In this document: in pieces, positions 1 through 9,204 of the stretch
Numbering within the stretch: the stretch's first letter is position 1
Layout: each line of letters opens with the position of its first letter
Assembly (NCBI GenBank): GCA_046294735.1
Contig: JBKBKB010000002.1
Span: forward strand, 248,001-312,000
From: 34-65-8 sp046294735
Lineage (GTDB): Bacteria; Pseudomonadota; Alphaproteobacteria; Sphingomonadales; Sphingomonadaceae
DNA length: 64,000 nt
Direction of reading: 5' to 3'
The notes under the pieces: generated by a model
Database searches by the model: none
What the model was told of the DNA's origin: nothing
What the model saw: only the letters and a program-made list of their open reading frames with translations
Program-made: the position numbers and the translations under genes

Positions 1-41
1 GCGGATTTCACAAGCCTGCAGGGTCTTGCGAATACAAGAGA

Positions 42-60
42 TGGCGCGCCCGGCAGGACT
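42..60. repeat. Duplicate of the tRNA-Arg 3' tail
   Basis: Nineteen bases here are identical to bases 178-196, which form the 3' end (CCA, acceptor strand and part of the T-arm) of the tRNA-Arg gene on the minus strand. After base 60 the similarity stops. The bases between the two copies (61-140) resemble no gene I recognise. This could be the remnant of a second tRNA, a tRNA-derived repeat, or the scar of an element that used the tRNA 3' end as its target. No integrase is nearby, so the origin is open. Confidence 0.6.
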
Positions 61-140
61 GTCCTCGTCGCTGCGCTCCTCGTTCATCTCCGCGCCTACG
101 GCGCTCCGATTCCGAACTTTGTTCGAGCCCTACCGTCGAC

Positions 141-181
141 GCCAGCCTTCAGGCACCCCAAGGGGATGCCTGAAGGCTGGC
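141..181. repeat. Long perfect hairpin abutting the tRNA-Arg 3' end
   Basis: Bases 141-155 and 167-181 are perfect inverted repeats, extended inward by CCCC/GGGG (156-159 and 162-165) with one bulged A, giving about 19 base pairs around an AA loop. The hairpin overlaps the encoded CCA of the tRNA. It may stop transcription or guide 3' processing of the tRNA, but no T-run follows on the minus strand, so a classical Rho-independent terminator is not clearly present. Confidence 0.55.
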
Positions 182-254
182 GCGCCCGGCAGGACTCGAA
201 CCTGCTACCTCAAGATTAGAAGTCTCGCGCTCTATCCAGATGAGCTACGGGCGC
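178..254 (-). tRNA. tRNA-Arg (anticodon TCT)
   Basis: Read on the minus strand the 77 bases fold as a cloverleaf. Seven-base acceptor strands GCGCCCG and CGGGCGC pair. The D-arm carries the usual TAGCTC, the anticodon loop reads CTTCTAA with anticodon TCT, and the T-arm contains GGTTCGAGTCC. A CCA end is encoded in the DNA. The tRNA reads AGA codons, which are rare in this GC-rich sequence. Confidence 0.93.
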
Positions 255-265
255 GCGCCGGGCCC

Positions 266-293
266 GCATTAGCGCGCTTTTCGCGGCCGTCAA
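266..293 (-). promoter_or_regulatory. Candidate promoter of tRNA-Arg
   Basis: On the minus strand TTGACG (bases 293-288) is followed after 16 bases by TAATGC (271-266). This resembles a sigma-70-type -35/-10 pair and lies 12 bases before the mature tRNA 5' end. It also sits in the 60-base gap before the divergent yhhQ gene, where bases 273-299 can form a weak hairpin. Confidence 0.45.
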
Positions 294-314
294 AACGCGA
301 TAGGCACGCCGCCC

Positions 315-1079
315 ATGAACCAGACCCCGATCCGCGTCGAAACCGGCGCCGGTGCCCCGCGCACGTTCCGCCATTTCGACCTGGTGATGGCGGCCTTCGT
401 TGCCATCCTGCTGCTGTCCAACGTGATCGGCGCGGCCAAGCTGGCCGCCATGCCGGTGCCGTTCTGGCCGGAGGGCTGGTGGCCTGCGCCCGATGGCCTG
501 TTCATATTCGGCGCAGGCATCCTGTTCTTTCCGGTCAGCTACGTGATCGGCGACATCCTGACCGAGGTCTACGGCTACGAACGGGCCCGTCGCTGCATCT
601 GGACCGGCTTTGCCGCGCTGGTATTCATGGCCTTCATGAGTTGGGCCGTAGTTGCCATGCCCCCGGCCGCGAGCTGGACCGGACAAGCCGCCTACGAAAG
701 CGTGTTCGGGCAGGTCCCCCGCATCGTGCTTGCCTCGATCCTGGCATTCTGGGCAGGCGAATTCGTCAACGCTTTCGTGCTCGCGCGGATGAAGGTGTGG
801 ACGCAAGGCAAGGCGCTGTGGAGCCGGACGATCGGCTCGACTTTTGTCGGGCAGGCGGTGGACAGCGCGATTTTCTATCCGATCGCCTTCCTCGGCGTGT
901 GGGAAACCCGTGACGTGATCATCGTGATGGTCACCAACTGGGTGCTCAAGGTGTTGTGGGAAGCGGTGCTGACGCCCGTCACATATGTAGTGGTGGGGCG
1001 TCTCAAACGGTCAGAGGGCATCGATCTTTACGACACCAAGACCGATTTCTCGCCCTTCGCCCGCAGCGACAAGGCTTGA
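315..1079 (+). CDS. yhhQ: YhhQ-type queuosine precursor transporter
   Basis: This 254-residue membrane protein resembles the YhhQ/VUT family (formerly DUF165), which imports 7-cyano-7-deazaguanine or related precursors used to make queuosine in tRNA. The sequence has about six hydrophobic segments. The first covers roughly residues 24-45 (VMAAFVAILLLSNVIGAAKL), and it is followed by the family-typical region FPVSYVIGDILTEVYGYE near residues 77-94, with its acidic and glycine residues. The length matches the family. The start is the first ATG after the tRNA-Arg promoter region; no strong ribosome-binding site is visible. It stands alone, divergent from tRNA-Arg and convergent with the next gene. 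Confidence 0.88.
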   Translation: MNQTPIRVETGAGAPRTFRHFDLVMAAFVAILLLSNVIGAAKLAAMPVPFWPEGWWPAPDGLFIFGAGILFFPVSYVIGDILTEVYGYERARRCIWTGFAALVFMAFMSWAVVAMPPAASWTGQAAYESVFGQVPRIVLASILAFWAGEFVNAFVLARMKVWTQGKALWSRTIGSTFVGQAVDSAIFYPIAFLGVWETRDVIIVMVTNWVLKVLWEAVLTPVTYVVVGRLKRSEGIDLYDTKTDFSPFARSDKA

Positions 1080-1092
1080 ACACCGGAAACAA

Positions 1093-1120
1093 GAAGGGCC
1101 GGGATTTCTCCCGGCCCTTC
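1093..1120. terminator. Bidirectional hairpin terminator
   Basis: Two perfect 12-base arms (1093-1104 and 1109-1120) enclose a TTTC loop in the gap between the convergent yhhQ and TBDR genes. The T-run is weak on either side, but position and stability suit a shared terminator. Confidence 0.7.
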
Positions 1121-1143
1121 CCTCCCCCAACTGACCTCGTGGG

Positions 1144-4077
1144 TCAGAACTTGGCACCCACCGCGAGGCCGTAACGCCGCGGATCGAGGGTGAAGATGTT
1201 GGTGAACAGGCCCGACGAGGCATCGGTTACGTAAAGGCCGGTGGTCGAGTTGCTGTCGAAGATGTTCTGCACGAACCCGCGCACGAACCACTTGTTGTCC
1301 GGCCCGTTGAGCTGGATCTGCGCGTTCGCCTGCACGAACGGTTCGATCCGGTTGACGTTGCCATTGAACACGTTGCCGAACTGCTCGCCGGTGAAGGCAA
1401 GATCGAATCGCGGCACCAGGTTCCAGCCGCTGTCGAACCTGTAAGTGTACTGGACACCGACCGAAGCCTTCATTTCCGGCGCCTGGGGCAGGCGGTTACC
1501 CTTCAGGTTGACCTCCACGCCGGGGCTCAGAACCTGGATGCCGGCCGGCGCATTGGCCTGCAGCGCGGCGCAGATGCCGAAGGCACCGAGCGAGGCAATG
1601 CCGCTGTCGCTCGGGAACGCGGTTGCCCCCTGCAGGCCGAGCGTGCTGTTGACCGCACCGACGAACCCTGCCGCCACACCCGGAGCCGGGCCGACCACGG
1701 CACAGTTCGCACCGTTGGTGATATCCTTGATGATCACTGCGTTCGGATTGCCACCGCCCGGATCACGCGAGTTGCTGAAGAACTGGTCCCCCGCCACCTG
1801 CGCTTTGAGGTAACTGAAGTTCATGTTGATCAGCCAGTTGTCGTCCGGACGGATGATCCCTTCCAGCTCGACCCCCCAGATATTGGCATCGATCGTATCG
1901 TTGACCGCCGTGCGGGCGATGATGCGGCTGAGCTGCAGGTCCTTGTACTTGTAGTAGAACGCCGTCGCATTCAGCTGCAGCGCGCCGTTGGCAAAGGTGT
2001 TCTTGCTGCCGATCTCGAAAGCGTCGATCTGCTCGGGCCCGAAGCTGTCGGGCACGGCGAAGATCGGTTGCAGTGGCGGGTTGATCCCGCCCGACTTGTA
2101 GCCGCGCGAGTACGAGACATAGAGCAGGTTGTCCGGGGTGATCTCGTAATCGAGCACCGCGCGCCCCGTGATCTCGTTGAACCCTACCGAACGGCGCTGG
2201 ACAATCTGGTTGCCCGGCGTGCCCGGATCGGCGTCAAACGAGCCGACGAACGGTGAATCGAACGGATCGCCATCGTTGCTGTAGGGGTTGAGGAAGCTGG
2301 CCAGCGTCGACCGCGCGGTGATCGACTTCTTGTCGTTGTTGTAACGCAGGCCGCCGGTGAACTTCAGCCGGTCGCTGATGTCGAAATAGACTTCACCGAA
2401 GATGCCATAGCTCTTGAGGCGGAAGTTCTGGGTGTTGTTGCGGAAGAACGATGTCGCCAGATAGGCCGGCGGCAGGTTGTTGTTCGGATTGGCATCGACC
2501 GTGGTGCCGAAGGTGGTGAACGAGCCGAGCAGACCGGTGATGTAGTCAATCGCGAAAGCATTCACGAAGTAGCTGTTCTCCAGCACCTTCGAGTTGGCAT
2601 AGATCCCGCCGATCAGGAAGTTGAACGGTCCGTCAAAGTCCGACGAGATGATTGCTTCGGCCGACCAGCTCTCGTTTTCCTGGTTGGACCGGTCATAGGT
2701 CAGCGGCACGTTGGAGCAATTGGAGAACCCTTCGAACGAACCGCGTCCGTCAAGCCGGGTATCCGAGGTGCAGAGGGGGCCATTGGGCCCGCTCGGCATG
2801 ATCGCCTGGGCAATCGGGGCGAAGTAGGCGCTCGACCCCGGAACGAACGCCGGGAACGGTGCCGGCAGGCCTGTTGGCACGCCGTTGGCAGCGAAGAACG
2901 CCAGCTGATTGAGCGCCGGCGCCATCCGGGTCCGGTCGAGCACGCCCAGGTTGTAATCCTGCCGCGAGTCGACACTGGTTTCCTGGTAGACGCCGGTCAG
3001 CGATACGTTGATCGCCCCGAAGCTCTGCTCCAGGCTGGCCTGGAGAATCATTTCGTCGGCGAAATATTCCGGCGTAAAGGCGGTGCGGACAGTGCGGACA
3101 TCGTCCGGTTCGTCAAACCCGGTGTAGCCATCGGGGCCGTACAGGCTGTTCAGGCCGAACCCGGGCGGCAGGCCATTGATACGCAGGAACTCTTCTGAAC
3201 CCAGCGTACCGGTGAACGTCGAATTGGTATTGGTCTTGTCGAAATCGCGCCGGCTGTTGAGACAGCCGAGCACCCCGGTCGGGTCGCGCTGACATTGTTG
3301 CTTCTGAATCCGCAGGCGGCTGTCGTTTTCGCGGAAGTAGTAACCCATCAGATCGATGGTTGTGTTCTCTGTCGGTTCGAACCGGATCGAGCCGCGAATC
3401 GCATACATGTCGCGGTCATCAATGCGGCTGCCATCGAACAGGTTCTTGGTGTAGCCATCACGGTTGAGATAGAAACCGGCCACCCGCACACCCAGCATGT
3501 CGCCGATCGGCAGGTTGATCATGCCCTTGGCGCGGATGCTCTCGAAGTTGCCATATTCGAATTCTGCCGCCGCGGCGAAACCGGAAAGGTCCGGCTTGGC
3601 ACTGACGACGTTGACCACGCCAGAGGTGGCATTGCGGCCAAACAGGGTACCCTGCGGGCCACGCAGCACCTCGATCCGTTCGAGATCAAAGTATTCGGTT
3701 TCGAACAGGCGGGTGCCGAAAAGCGGCGATCCGTTGAGGTGTATCGCGGTGGCGCTGTCGCAGCTCACACCGACGCAGAGGTCACCGATCCCGCGGATGG
3801 TAAAACTGGACGACGTGAAGTTGCTCTTGGTGAAGGAGACGTTGGGCAGGGTCAGCTGAAGGTCGCTGGCATTCTCGATCTGCTGCGCTTCCAGCGCTTC
3901 GGCCGAGAAAGCGCTGACCGCAATCGGCACTTCCTGAAGGCTTTGCGCCTGCCGCTGGGCCGTAACCACGATCTCCGGCGCGGCACGGGTGGTGCCCTGG
4001 GAATCATCCTGTGCATAAGCGGGGAATGCAAGCGTAGTGGCGGCAACGCCGACCATCAGGGTAGCTTTGACCCTCAT
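1144..4077 (-). CDS. TonB-dependent outer-membrane receptor (orphan)
   Basis: The protein of 977 residues is a ligand-gated outer-membrane channel driven by TonB. A signal peptide (MRVKATLMVGVAATTLAFPAYAQ) is followed by a TonB box near EIVVTAQR, a plug domain with the typical RGIGD and RIEVLRGPQGTLFGRNATSG motifs, and a long beta-barrel ending in an aromatic residue (VGAKF). I chose the ATG at 4077 because AGGAGAGG lies just upstream; the frame stays open ten codons further. The substrate is unknown: no hydrolase, permease or regulator is adjacent. The plug type is common in sphingomonad receptors for aromatic compounds, siderophores or sugars, so no ligand is claimed. Confidence 0.9.
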   Translation of the reverse strand: MRVKATLMVGVAATTLAFPAYAQDDSQGTTRAAPEIVVTAQRQAQSLQEVPIAVSAFSAEALEAQQIENASDLQLTLPNVSFTKSNFTSSSFTIRGIGDLCVGVSCDSATAIHLNGSPLFGTRLFETEYFDLERIEVLRGPQGTLFGRNATSGVVNVVSAKPDLSGFAAAAEFEYGNFESIRAKGMINLPIGDMLGVRVAGFYLNRDGYTKNLFDGSRIDDRDMYAIRGSIRFEPTENTTIDLMGYYFRENDSRLRIQKQQCQRDPTGVLGCLNSRRDFDKTNTNSTFTGTLGSEEFLRINGLPPGFGLNSLYGPDGYTGFDEPDDVRTVRTAFTPEYFADEMILQASLEQSFGAINVSLTGVYQETSVDSRQDYNLGVLDRTRMAPALNQLAFFAANGVPTGLPAPFPAFVPGSSAYFAPIAQAIMPSGPNGPLCTSDTRLDGRGSFEGFSNCSNVPLTYDRSNQENESWSAEAIISSDFDGPFNFLIGGIYANSKVLENSYFVNAFAIDYITGLLGSFTTFGTTVDANPNNNLPPAYLATSFFRNNTQNFRLKSYGIFGEVYFDISDRLKFTGGLRYNNDKKSITARSTLASFLNPYSNDGDPFDSPFVGSFDADPGTPGNQIVQRRSVGFNEITGRAVLDYEITPDNLLYVSYSRGYKSGGINPPLQPIFAVPDSFGPEQIDAFEIGSKNTFANGALQLNATAFYYKYKDLQLSRIIARTAVNDTIDANIWGVELEGIIRPDDNWLINMNFSYLKAQVAGDQFFSNSRDPGGGNPNAVIIKDITNGANCAVVGPAPGVAAGFVGAVNSTLGLQGATAFPSDSGIASLGAFGICAALQANAPAGIQVLSPGVEVNLKGNRLPQAPEMKASVGVQYTYRFDSGWNLVPRFDLAFTGEQFGNVFNGNVNRIEPFVQANAQIQLNGPDNKWFVRGFVQNIFDSNSTTGLYVTDASSGLFTNIFTLDPRRYGLAVGAKF

Positions 4078-4351
4078 CCGTCCTCTCCTCATTGGCACCG
4101 TCTTCAAGCGGCTGCTCTGGAGAGGAAGCTAATGCAGAATCGGACTGCTTGGCAATAGGGTTACGTTAAACAGGCCTGTCGCGTTTCGAACATTTCGCAA
4201 ACGATGCGGCAAGTCCTGGAATTGCCCAATTCCCCTACGTCAGAATGGGCGAAAAATGGGGCCAAAGCAGGGGATGCGAGGGTACGTGCTTCCCCCCTGT
4301 GTTTTACCTGTGACGTTTTTGCACCGTAAGTTTTGCCCCGCGCCGGTTGGT
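4078..4351. promoter_or_regulatory. Upstream region of the orphan TBDR with a palindrome
   Basis: This 274-base gap lies before the TBDR and behind ppx, both read leftward. No gene is seen in it. It is richer in A and T than its neighbours. Bases 4218-4233 form a near-perfect palindrome with seven-base arms (GGAATTG, CC, CAATTCC), a plausible operator for the TBDR. No ppx terminator hairpin with a T-run was found. Confidence 0.4.
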
Positions 4352-5875
4352 TCAATCAGCCTGACCCGCCGGATTGCCGACCAACCGCAGCTCCGATTTT
4401 AGGCCCATCCGTCCGGCCAGCAAGGCAAAGTCCTTCTCGTTTGGCGGGCCGAACAGGCTGCCCCGGGCCTGCTCGATCTGAAGCACCAGAGTAGTGCCTT
4501 CCACCGTCAGCCGGGTGGCCTGGAGCGAAGCCCGCGAGCGACCACCAAGGCGGCGGCACAAGCGGATCGCCAGGCCCCAGCAAATCGCCGCTTCCAGCCG
4601 CTCCTTGCGTGCCAATGAAGCAATCTGCACCGGCAACGCGCACTGGTTGCCATTGGCAGCAATCGTCGCAGCCATGAGTGCGCGTTCTTCTCCCGTCACG
4701 CCGATCCAGCGCTTCTGCATTGCCCAGTCGATCCCGAGCCCGATCCGCAGGTTGGGTTCGACCTGCATTGAGGCGAGGGCGAGACTGGTGGCCGCGAGGC
4801 GCACCCGCTCCGATCCCGGCCAGCCCGGCGGCATGGCATCGACCGTCCATCCTGCCACCCGGGTGGCCAGAGTGGGCGGGCAGCCGCGCATATTCGCGAA
4901 CACCGATATACCGGCCAACAGCGGATCCTGCGCCTGTTGTTCATAAGGCAATCGGTCAAACAGCAGCCCTTCGCGCAGGCCCCAGGATGAAAACGCCACC
5001 TGTTCAGGCTTCAACCGGTCAAGCAGTGCCTCCAGCAGCGGGCCGGTCAGCGGCAAGCTGTCCGCGCGGCTCGAAGACAGGCGCGGGTTGCGACGCAGCG
5101 CCTCAGGGCTCATCGCAGCCACCTTGCGGGCGAGACGGCGGGCATCCTTGCGCGCCAGTTCCAGCCCGTGCGGATCGGTCAGCACGCTGCGCCGCTGGAA
5201 CAGCGCCTGCACGGCCAGCGCACGCCAACTGCCGCCGACCAGATAGAGCGGTCCGGGCAAGGCCTCGTTCCAGCCGGCATCACGGATCACCTTGGCCAGC
5301 CGCCGGACCGTCTCGTCAAAAGTACCTTCCGCATAGGCGGGCAACCGAAGCGAACCAAGCGGAAGGCTGACTCCGCGCGCGACCTCGCCGTCGCCAATGC
5401 GGACCAGTTCCAGGCTGCCGCCGCCCAGATCAGCCACCGCGCCGATCGCGCCGGAGAACGCGCCCATAACACCGCGGGCGGACAGGCGCGCCTCCTCTTC
5501 ACCCGACAAGACGCGCGGGGAGAGCCCGATTGCCCGGACCTGGTCGAGGAATGCCTCCCCGTCCACCGCATCGCGCACGGCGGCAGTGGCCACGGTGTCG
5601 ACGTCGGCAATACCCAGGTCGGCCAGGATCTGCGCCCACCGCATCAGCCCGCGCATCGCCAGCGCAACCGACTGCGGGGCCAGCTTGCCCTTCTTCATCC
5701 CGGCCCCGAGCCGCGCCATGACCTTCTCGTTGAACAGGGTGTCGGGCGCACGCAGCGATCCGCCATAGAGCACCATGCGGACTGAGTTCGAACCGATGTC
5801 AATGATCGCCCGCTGCGGCCGATTACCGGAAAAGGCACCGTCCCGGTCGACCTTGCGTGTGCCCAGCCCGGTCAT
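4352..5875 (-). CDS. ppx: Exopolyphosphatase / Ppx-GppA family phosphatase
   Basis: The 507-residue protein belongs to the actin-like ASKHA fold and releases phosphate from polyphosphate or pppGpp. The N-terminal phosphate-1 motif AIIDIGSNSVRMVLYGG is at about residues 23-39 and the phosphate-2 motif DLGGGSLELVRI is near residue 150. The C-terminal helical (HD-like) region of longer family members is present. The open frame runs further upstream, but the ATG at 5875 overlaps the ppk stop as ATGA, so translation is probably coupled and the longer frame is an artefact. Pairing with ppk is the classical arrangement for polyphosphate turnover. Confidence 0.9.
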   Translation of the reverse strand: MTGLGTRKVDRDGAFSGNRPQRAIIDIGSNSVRMVLYGGSLRAPDTLFNEKVMARLGAGMKKGKLAPQSVALAMRGLMRWAQILADLGIADVDTVATAAVRDAVDGEAFLDQVRAIGLSPRVLSGEEEARLSARGVMGAFSGAIGAVADLGGGSLELVRIGDGEVARGVSLPLGSLRLPAYAEGTFDETVRRLAKVIRDAGWNEALPGPLYLVGGSWRALAVQALFQRRSVLTDPHGLELARKDARRLARKVAAMSPEALRRNPRLSSSRADSLPLTGPLLEALLDRLKPEQVAFSSWGLREGLLFDRLPYEQQAQDPLLAGISVFANMRGCPPTLATRVAGWTVDAMPPGWPGSERVRLAATSLALASMQVEPNLRIGLGIDWAMQKRWIGVTGEERALMAATIAANGNQCALPVQIASLARKERLEAAICWGLAIRLCRRLGGRSRASLQATRLTVEGTTLVLQIEQARGSLFGPPNEKDFALLAGRMGLKSELRLVGNPAGQAD

Positions 5876-8127
5876 GTCGCTCCTCTCTTCAGCGCAAGTT
5901 TCGGCACACCGGCTGCCTCGGCCGCCCCGCCCCGCCCCGAGAGCGAGGGATTGGTCATGAAATAACGGTGCAAGTTGAACGGATGCTCGCCCGGCTCCAT
6001 CCGCCGGTAGATGCCATCGGCATGGCACAGCCAGCTCTGTTCGGTATCGAGCAGGTTGGCAACCATGACTTGTTGCAGGATCTGGTCATGCACGGTGCGG
6101 TTGGTGACCGGCAACATAACCTCGACCCGCCGATCGAGGTTGCGGCCCATTCCGTCAGCAGAAGAGATGAATACCTTGGCTCGCTGCGACGGCAGGCGAT
6201 AGCCCCCGGCAAAGACCCAGATCCGGCTGTGCTCCAGAAACCGCCCGATGATCGACTTGACCCGGATATTCTCCGACAGGCCCGCGATCCCGGGCCGCAG
6301 CGAGCAGATCCCGCGCACCACGAGCTGGATGTCGACCCCGGCCTCGCTGGCGACGTAGAGCCGGTCGATCAGACCCTCGTCGGTCAGCGAATTGAGCTTG
6401 GCCCAGATCGCCGCCGGCTTGCCCAGCCGGGCATGGGCGATCTCCGCGTCGATAAGTTCATAAAGCTTTTCGCGCAGTGCGAGAGGCGCGATCACCAGGC
6501 GCTCGGTCTTGTGCGGCTCGATGTAGCCGGTGACGAAATTAAACAGCCTCGCCGCATCGCGCCCGAACGCCGGATCAGCGGTGAAGAAGCTGAGGTCAGT
6601 GTAGATGCGGGCGTTGATGGGATGGTAGTTGCCAGTGCCGAAGTGGCAGTAGGTCCGCAGGCTGCCTTCTTCGCGCCGCACCACCAGACTGACCTTGGCG
6701 TGCGTTTTCCAGTCCACGAAACCGTAGATTACCTGGACCCCGGCCCGTTCCAGCTGGCTGGCCCACATCAGGTTCTGTTCCTCGTCGAACCGGGCCTTGA
6801 TCTCGACCACCGCCGTAACTGACTTGCCCGCTTCAGCCGCCGCGATCAGAGCCGCGATCACCGGTGATTGGTTGCCGGCCCGGTAAAGCGTCTGCTTGAT
6901 GGCCACGACGTCCGGATCGGCCGCCGCCTGGCGCAGGAAATCGACCACCACCTCGAAGCTTTCGTAAGGGTGGTGAATAACGATGTCTTTGGCGCGGATG
7001 GCGGAAAAGCAGTCACCGTCATGCTCCATGATCCGCTCGGGATAGCGCGGTGCATAGGGGGGGAACTTTAGGTCTGGGCGGTCTTCCTCGGCCACGGCAG
7101 CCAGTCCCTCGATGCCGACCAGCCATTCGCTTTCGACCACCAGAGCATCGCGCAGGCCGAGCTGTTCGCGCAGCAGCTGGGCATCTTGCGGGTCACTGGC
7201 GTCCTCGAGTTCGAGCTGAATCACCTGGCCCCGGCGCCGACGCTGGATCGCGCTGCGGAAAGTGCGGACCAGATCCTCCGCTTCTTCCTCTATTTCGATA
7301 TCGCTGTCCCGGATCACCCGGAACACGCAGTCACCGACAATCGCAAAGCCGGGGAACAGGTGGTCGGCAAAGCGCCGCACCAGGCTTTCCAGGCTGATGT
7401 AGATCGCCCCTTCCTCTGCTTTGGCGCCAACCTTGTCATCCGGCACACGGACGAAGCGCGGCAGGGCAGGCGGCAGCAGCACCATCGCCTCCATCGCCTC
7501 ATCGTCGGACTCGCGCTTGAGGGTGAACAGAACGCCAAGCCCGCCGTTGGCCACGAACGGGAACGGATGGGCCGGATCAATCGCCTGAGGGGTAAGGACA
7601 GGGGCAACTTCGTCGACGAAATGGCTCCGCAACCACTCGTAAGCCGGTTGGCCCAGCCGTTCCTCATCCGCCACGTGGATGCCCTGTTCACCCAGCCGGG
7701 TGCGCAGTTCCGACCATACCCGGCGCTGGTCGCGGTGCAGCGCCATCACCCGCTCGCGGATCGCCGCAAGCTGTTGCGACGGGGTCTGGCCGTCAATCGA
7801 GGTGGAGCGGATCTTGCGTTGCATCTGCCCGACCAGACCGGCCACGCGGATCATCATGAATTCATCGAGGTTGCTGCCGGAGATCGACAGGAACCGCAGC
7901 CGTTCGAGCAGCGGATAGGTTTCGTTCGAGGCTTCGGCCAAGACCCGTTCGTTGAAGGCCAGCCAACTCAGCTCGCGGTTAACGTAGCGCACGCCGACAT
8001 CGGCAGGCTGCGCTGCACTGCTGGCTGGCTCTCCACCGATGTCAGGCTGAATTGGCATGGACCTCGTCGGCTCCGGCTCTGGCCGGTTGGCAGAATGAAA
8101 TGCGGGGACAGGCTTGGAAGGCTCCAT
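5872..8127 (-). CDS. ppk1: Polyphosphate kinase 1
   Basis: This 751-residue enzyme reversibly transfers the ATP gamma-phosphate to growing polyphosphate. The N-terminal domain contains YVNRELSWLAFNERVL (about residues 47-62). The catalytic phospholipase-D-like domains carry KTHAKVSLVVRR with the phospho-accepting histidine near residue 474, and a second conserved histidine in GRFLEHSRI near residue 630. Length suits the family, with an additional, probably disordered, N-terminal stretch of about 45 residues; an internal ATG at MPIQPD is an alternative start. It lies 59 bases behind virB11 with no terminator visible between, so read-through from the secretion operon is possible. Confidence 0.95.
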   Translation of the reverse strand: MEPSKPVPAFHSANRPEPEPTRSMPIQPDIGGEPASSAAQPADVGVRYVNRELSWLAFNERVLAEASNETYPLLERLRFLSISGSNLDEFMMIRVAGLVGQMQRKIRSTSIDGQTPSQQLAAIRERVMALHRDQRRVWSELRTRLGEQGIHVADEERLGQPAYEWLRSHFVDEVAPVLTPQAIDPAHPFPFVANGGLGVLFTLKRESDDEAMEAMVLLPPALPRFVRVPDDKVGAKAEEGAIYISLESLVRRFADHLFPGFAIVGDCVFRVIRDSDIEIEEEAEDLVRTFRSAIQRRRRGQVIQLELEDASDPQDAQLLREQLGLRDALVVESEWLVGIEGLAAVAEEDRPDLKFPPYAPRYPERIMEHDGDCFSAIRAKDIVIHHPYESFEVVVDFLRQAAADPDVVAIKQTLYRAGNQSPVIAALIAAAEAGKSVTAVVEIKARFDEEQNLMWASQLERAGVQVIYGFVDWKTHAKVSLVVRREEGSLRTYCHFGTGNYHPINARIYTDLSFFTADPAFGRDAARLFNFVTGYIEPHKTERLVIAPLALREKLYELIDAEIAHARLGKPAAIWAKLNSLTDEGLIDRLYVASEAGVDIQLVVRGICSLRPGIAGLSENIRVKSIIGRFLEHSRIWVFAGGYRLPSQRAKVFISSADGMGRNLDRRVEVMLPVTNRTVHDQILQQVMVANLLDTEQSWLCHADGIYRRMEPGEHPFNLHRYFMTNPSLSGRGGAAEAAGVPKLALKRGAT

Positions 8128-8186
8128 CGCACCTGTAAATCACGGGAACGTCGTTGACACAATTCTGTCAGGCCCAGCTGAAGCCC

Positions 8187-9200
8187 TCAGGCGATATTTT
8201 CCAGCAGCGCACCGCTTTCGGAAATCTGGGTGATCGTGCGCTTGCCCTGTGCATCGCGGCCCAGTTGCACCACCACGTCAATCACCGAGGCGGCATAGGC
8301 GATGGTGTCGGCGCGGGTCAGGCCGATGCCGGTCTGCATCACCATCAGCGCCAGTTGCTCCAGCGCACCACGGAGGGAGTTGGCGTGGATTGTCGAGAAA
8401 CTGCCCGGATGGCCAGTATTGATCGCACGCAGGAAGCTTACGCTTTCCGCGCCGCGCAGCTCGCCCAGTACGATCCGGTCCGGCCGCAGACGCAATGCGG
8501 CCTGGAGCAGTTCGTTGGCGGTCACCTTGGCCTCGCCCAGCTCGCCCTTGACTGCGACCAGCCCGACCCCGTTTTCGCCCGGCAAGCGCAGTTCGGGCGT
8601 GTCTTCGACCAGTACCACGCGCTCCTCGCGCGGGATTTCACCCAGCATGGCGTTGAGGAAGGTCGTCTTGCCGGTGCTGGTCCCGCCCGAGATCAGAATG
8701 GTGCGCCGCTGGTGGATGGCCGCGCGCAGGTAGGCAATCGGCTCGGCCTGCGGATCAGGCATTGCCCCTCGGGTTATCGGAGCGAGCGGGCCTGCATCAT
8801 AGGCATCAAGCGGCAGGTCGAGCCGCCGGTGGCGCCGGATCGCCATGACCCAGTGCTTCCGCGCGGCCGGAGGCCCGCAGAACTGCACGCGGGCGCCGTC
8901 AGGCAATGTCGCACCCAGCAGCGGGTGCTCGCGATTGATGCCCTGATGGCTGACGCGGGCGACCTGTTCGGCCAGCCGCTGCACCAGTCGGTCGTCAATC
9001 TCCGGCGTGTCGATCCGCTTCATGCCCGGATCGCTCGCATCCTCAATCCACACCTCGCCCGGCCGGTTGACCATGATCTCGGTCACCGTGTCCCGGTCCA
9101 GCCAGCGGCGGAACGGGGCAAGATAGGCGTCGAGATAGACGCTGCGCTCGCCGTCGGTCATGGCGCTGCCGCCCGGAAGGGGATGGATGTCGGCACTCAT
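8187..9200 (-). CDS. virB11: VirB11-type secretion ATPase
   Basis: The 337-residue protein resembles VirB11/TrbB, the cytoplasmic hexameric ATPase that powers type IV secretion and pilus assembly. A Walker A motif GGTSTGKTTFLNAM is near residue 173, followed by VVLVEDTPELRL, the arginine-rich LRPDRIVLGELRG segment and the GHPGSFSTIHANS motif typical of this family. The open frame extends upstream into virB10, but its N-terminal part is not VirB11-like; the ATG at 9200 lies four bases after the virB10 stop. It is the last gene of the virB operon. Confidence 0.93.
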   Translation of the reverse strand: MSADIHPLPGGSAMTDGERSVYLDAYLAPFRRWLDRDTVTEIMVNRPGEVWIEDASDPGMKRIDTPEIDDRLVQRLAEQVARVSHQGINREHPLLGATLPDGARVQFCGPPAARKHWVMAIRRHRRLDLPLDAYDAGPLAPITRGAMPDPQAEPIAYLRAAIHQRRTILISGGTSTGKTTFLNAMLGEIPREERVVLVEDTPELRLPGENGVGLVAVKGELGEAKVTANELLQAALRLRPDRIVLGELRGAESVSFLRAINTGHPGSFSTIHANSLRGALEQLALMVMQTGIGLTRADTIAYAASVIDVVVQLGRDAQGKRTITQISESGALLENIA

Positions 9201-9204
9201 GGCA

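Noticed and set aside
42..254. attachment sites of a prophage or genomic island
   Set aside because: Only 136 bases separate the repeats and no integrase or phage gene is near; it stays as a repeat of unknown origin.
258..314. preQ1 riboswitch before the YhhQ-type gene
   Set aside because: The short gap has a weak hairpin but not the A-rich tail and conserved core of a preQ1 aptamer; the tRNA-Arg promoter explains its AT-rich bases.
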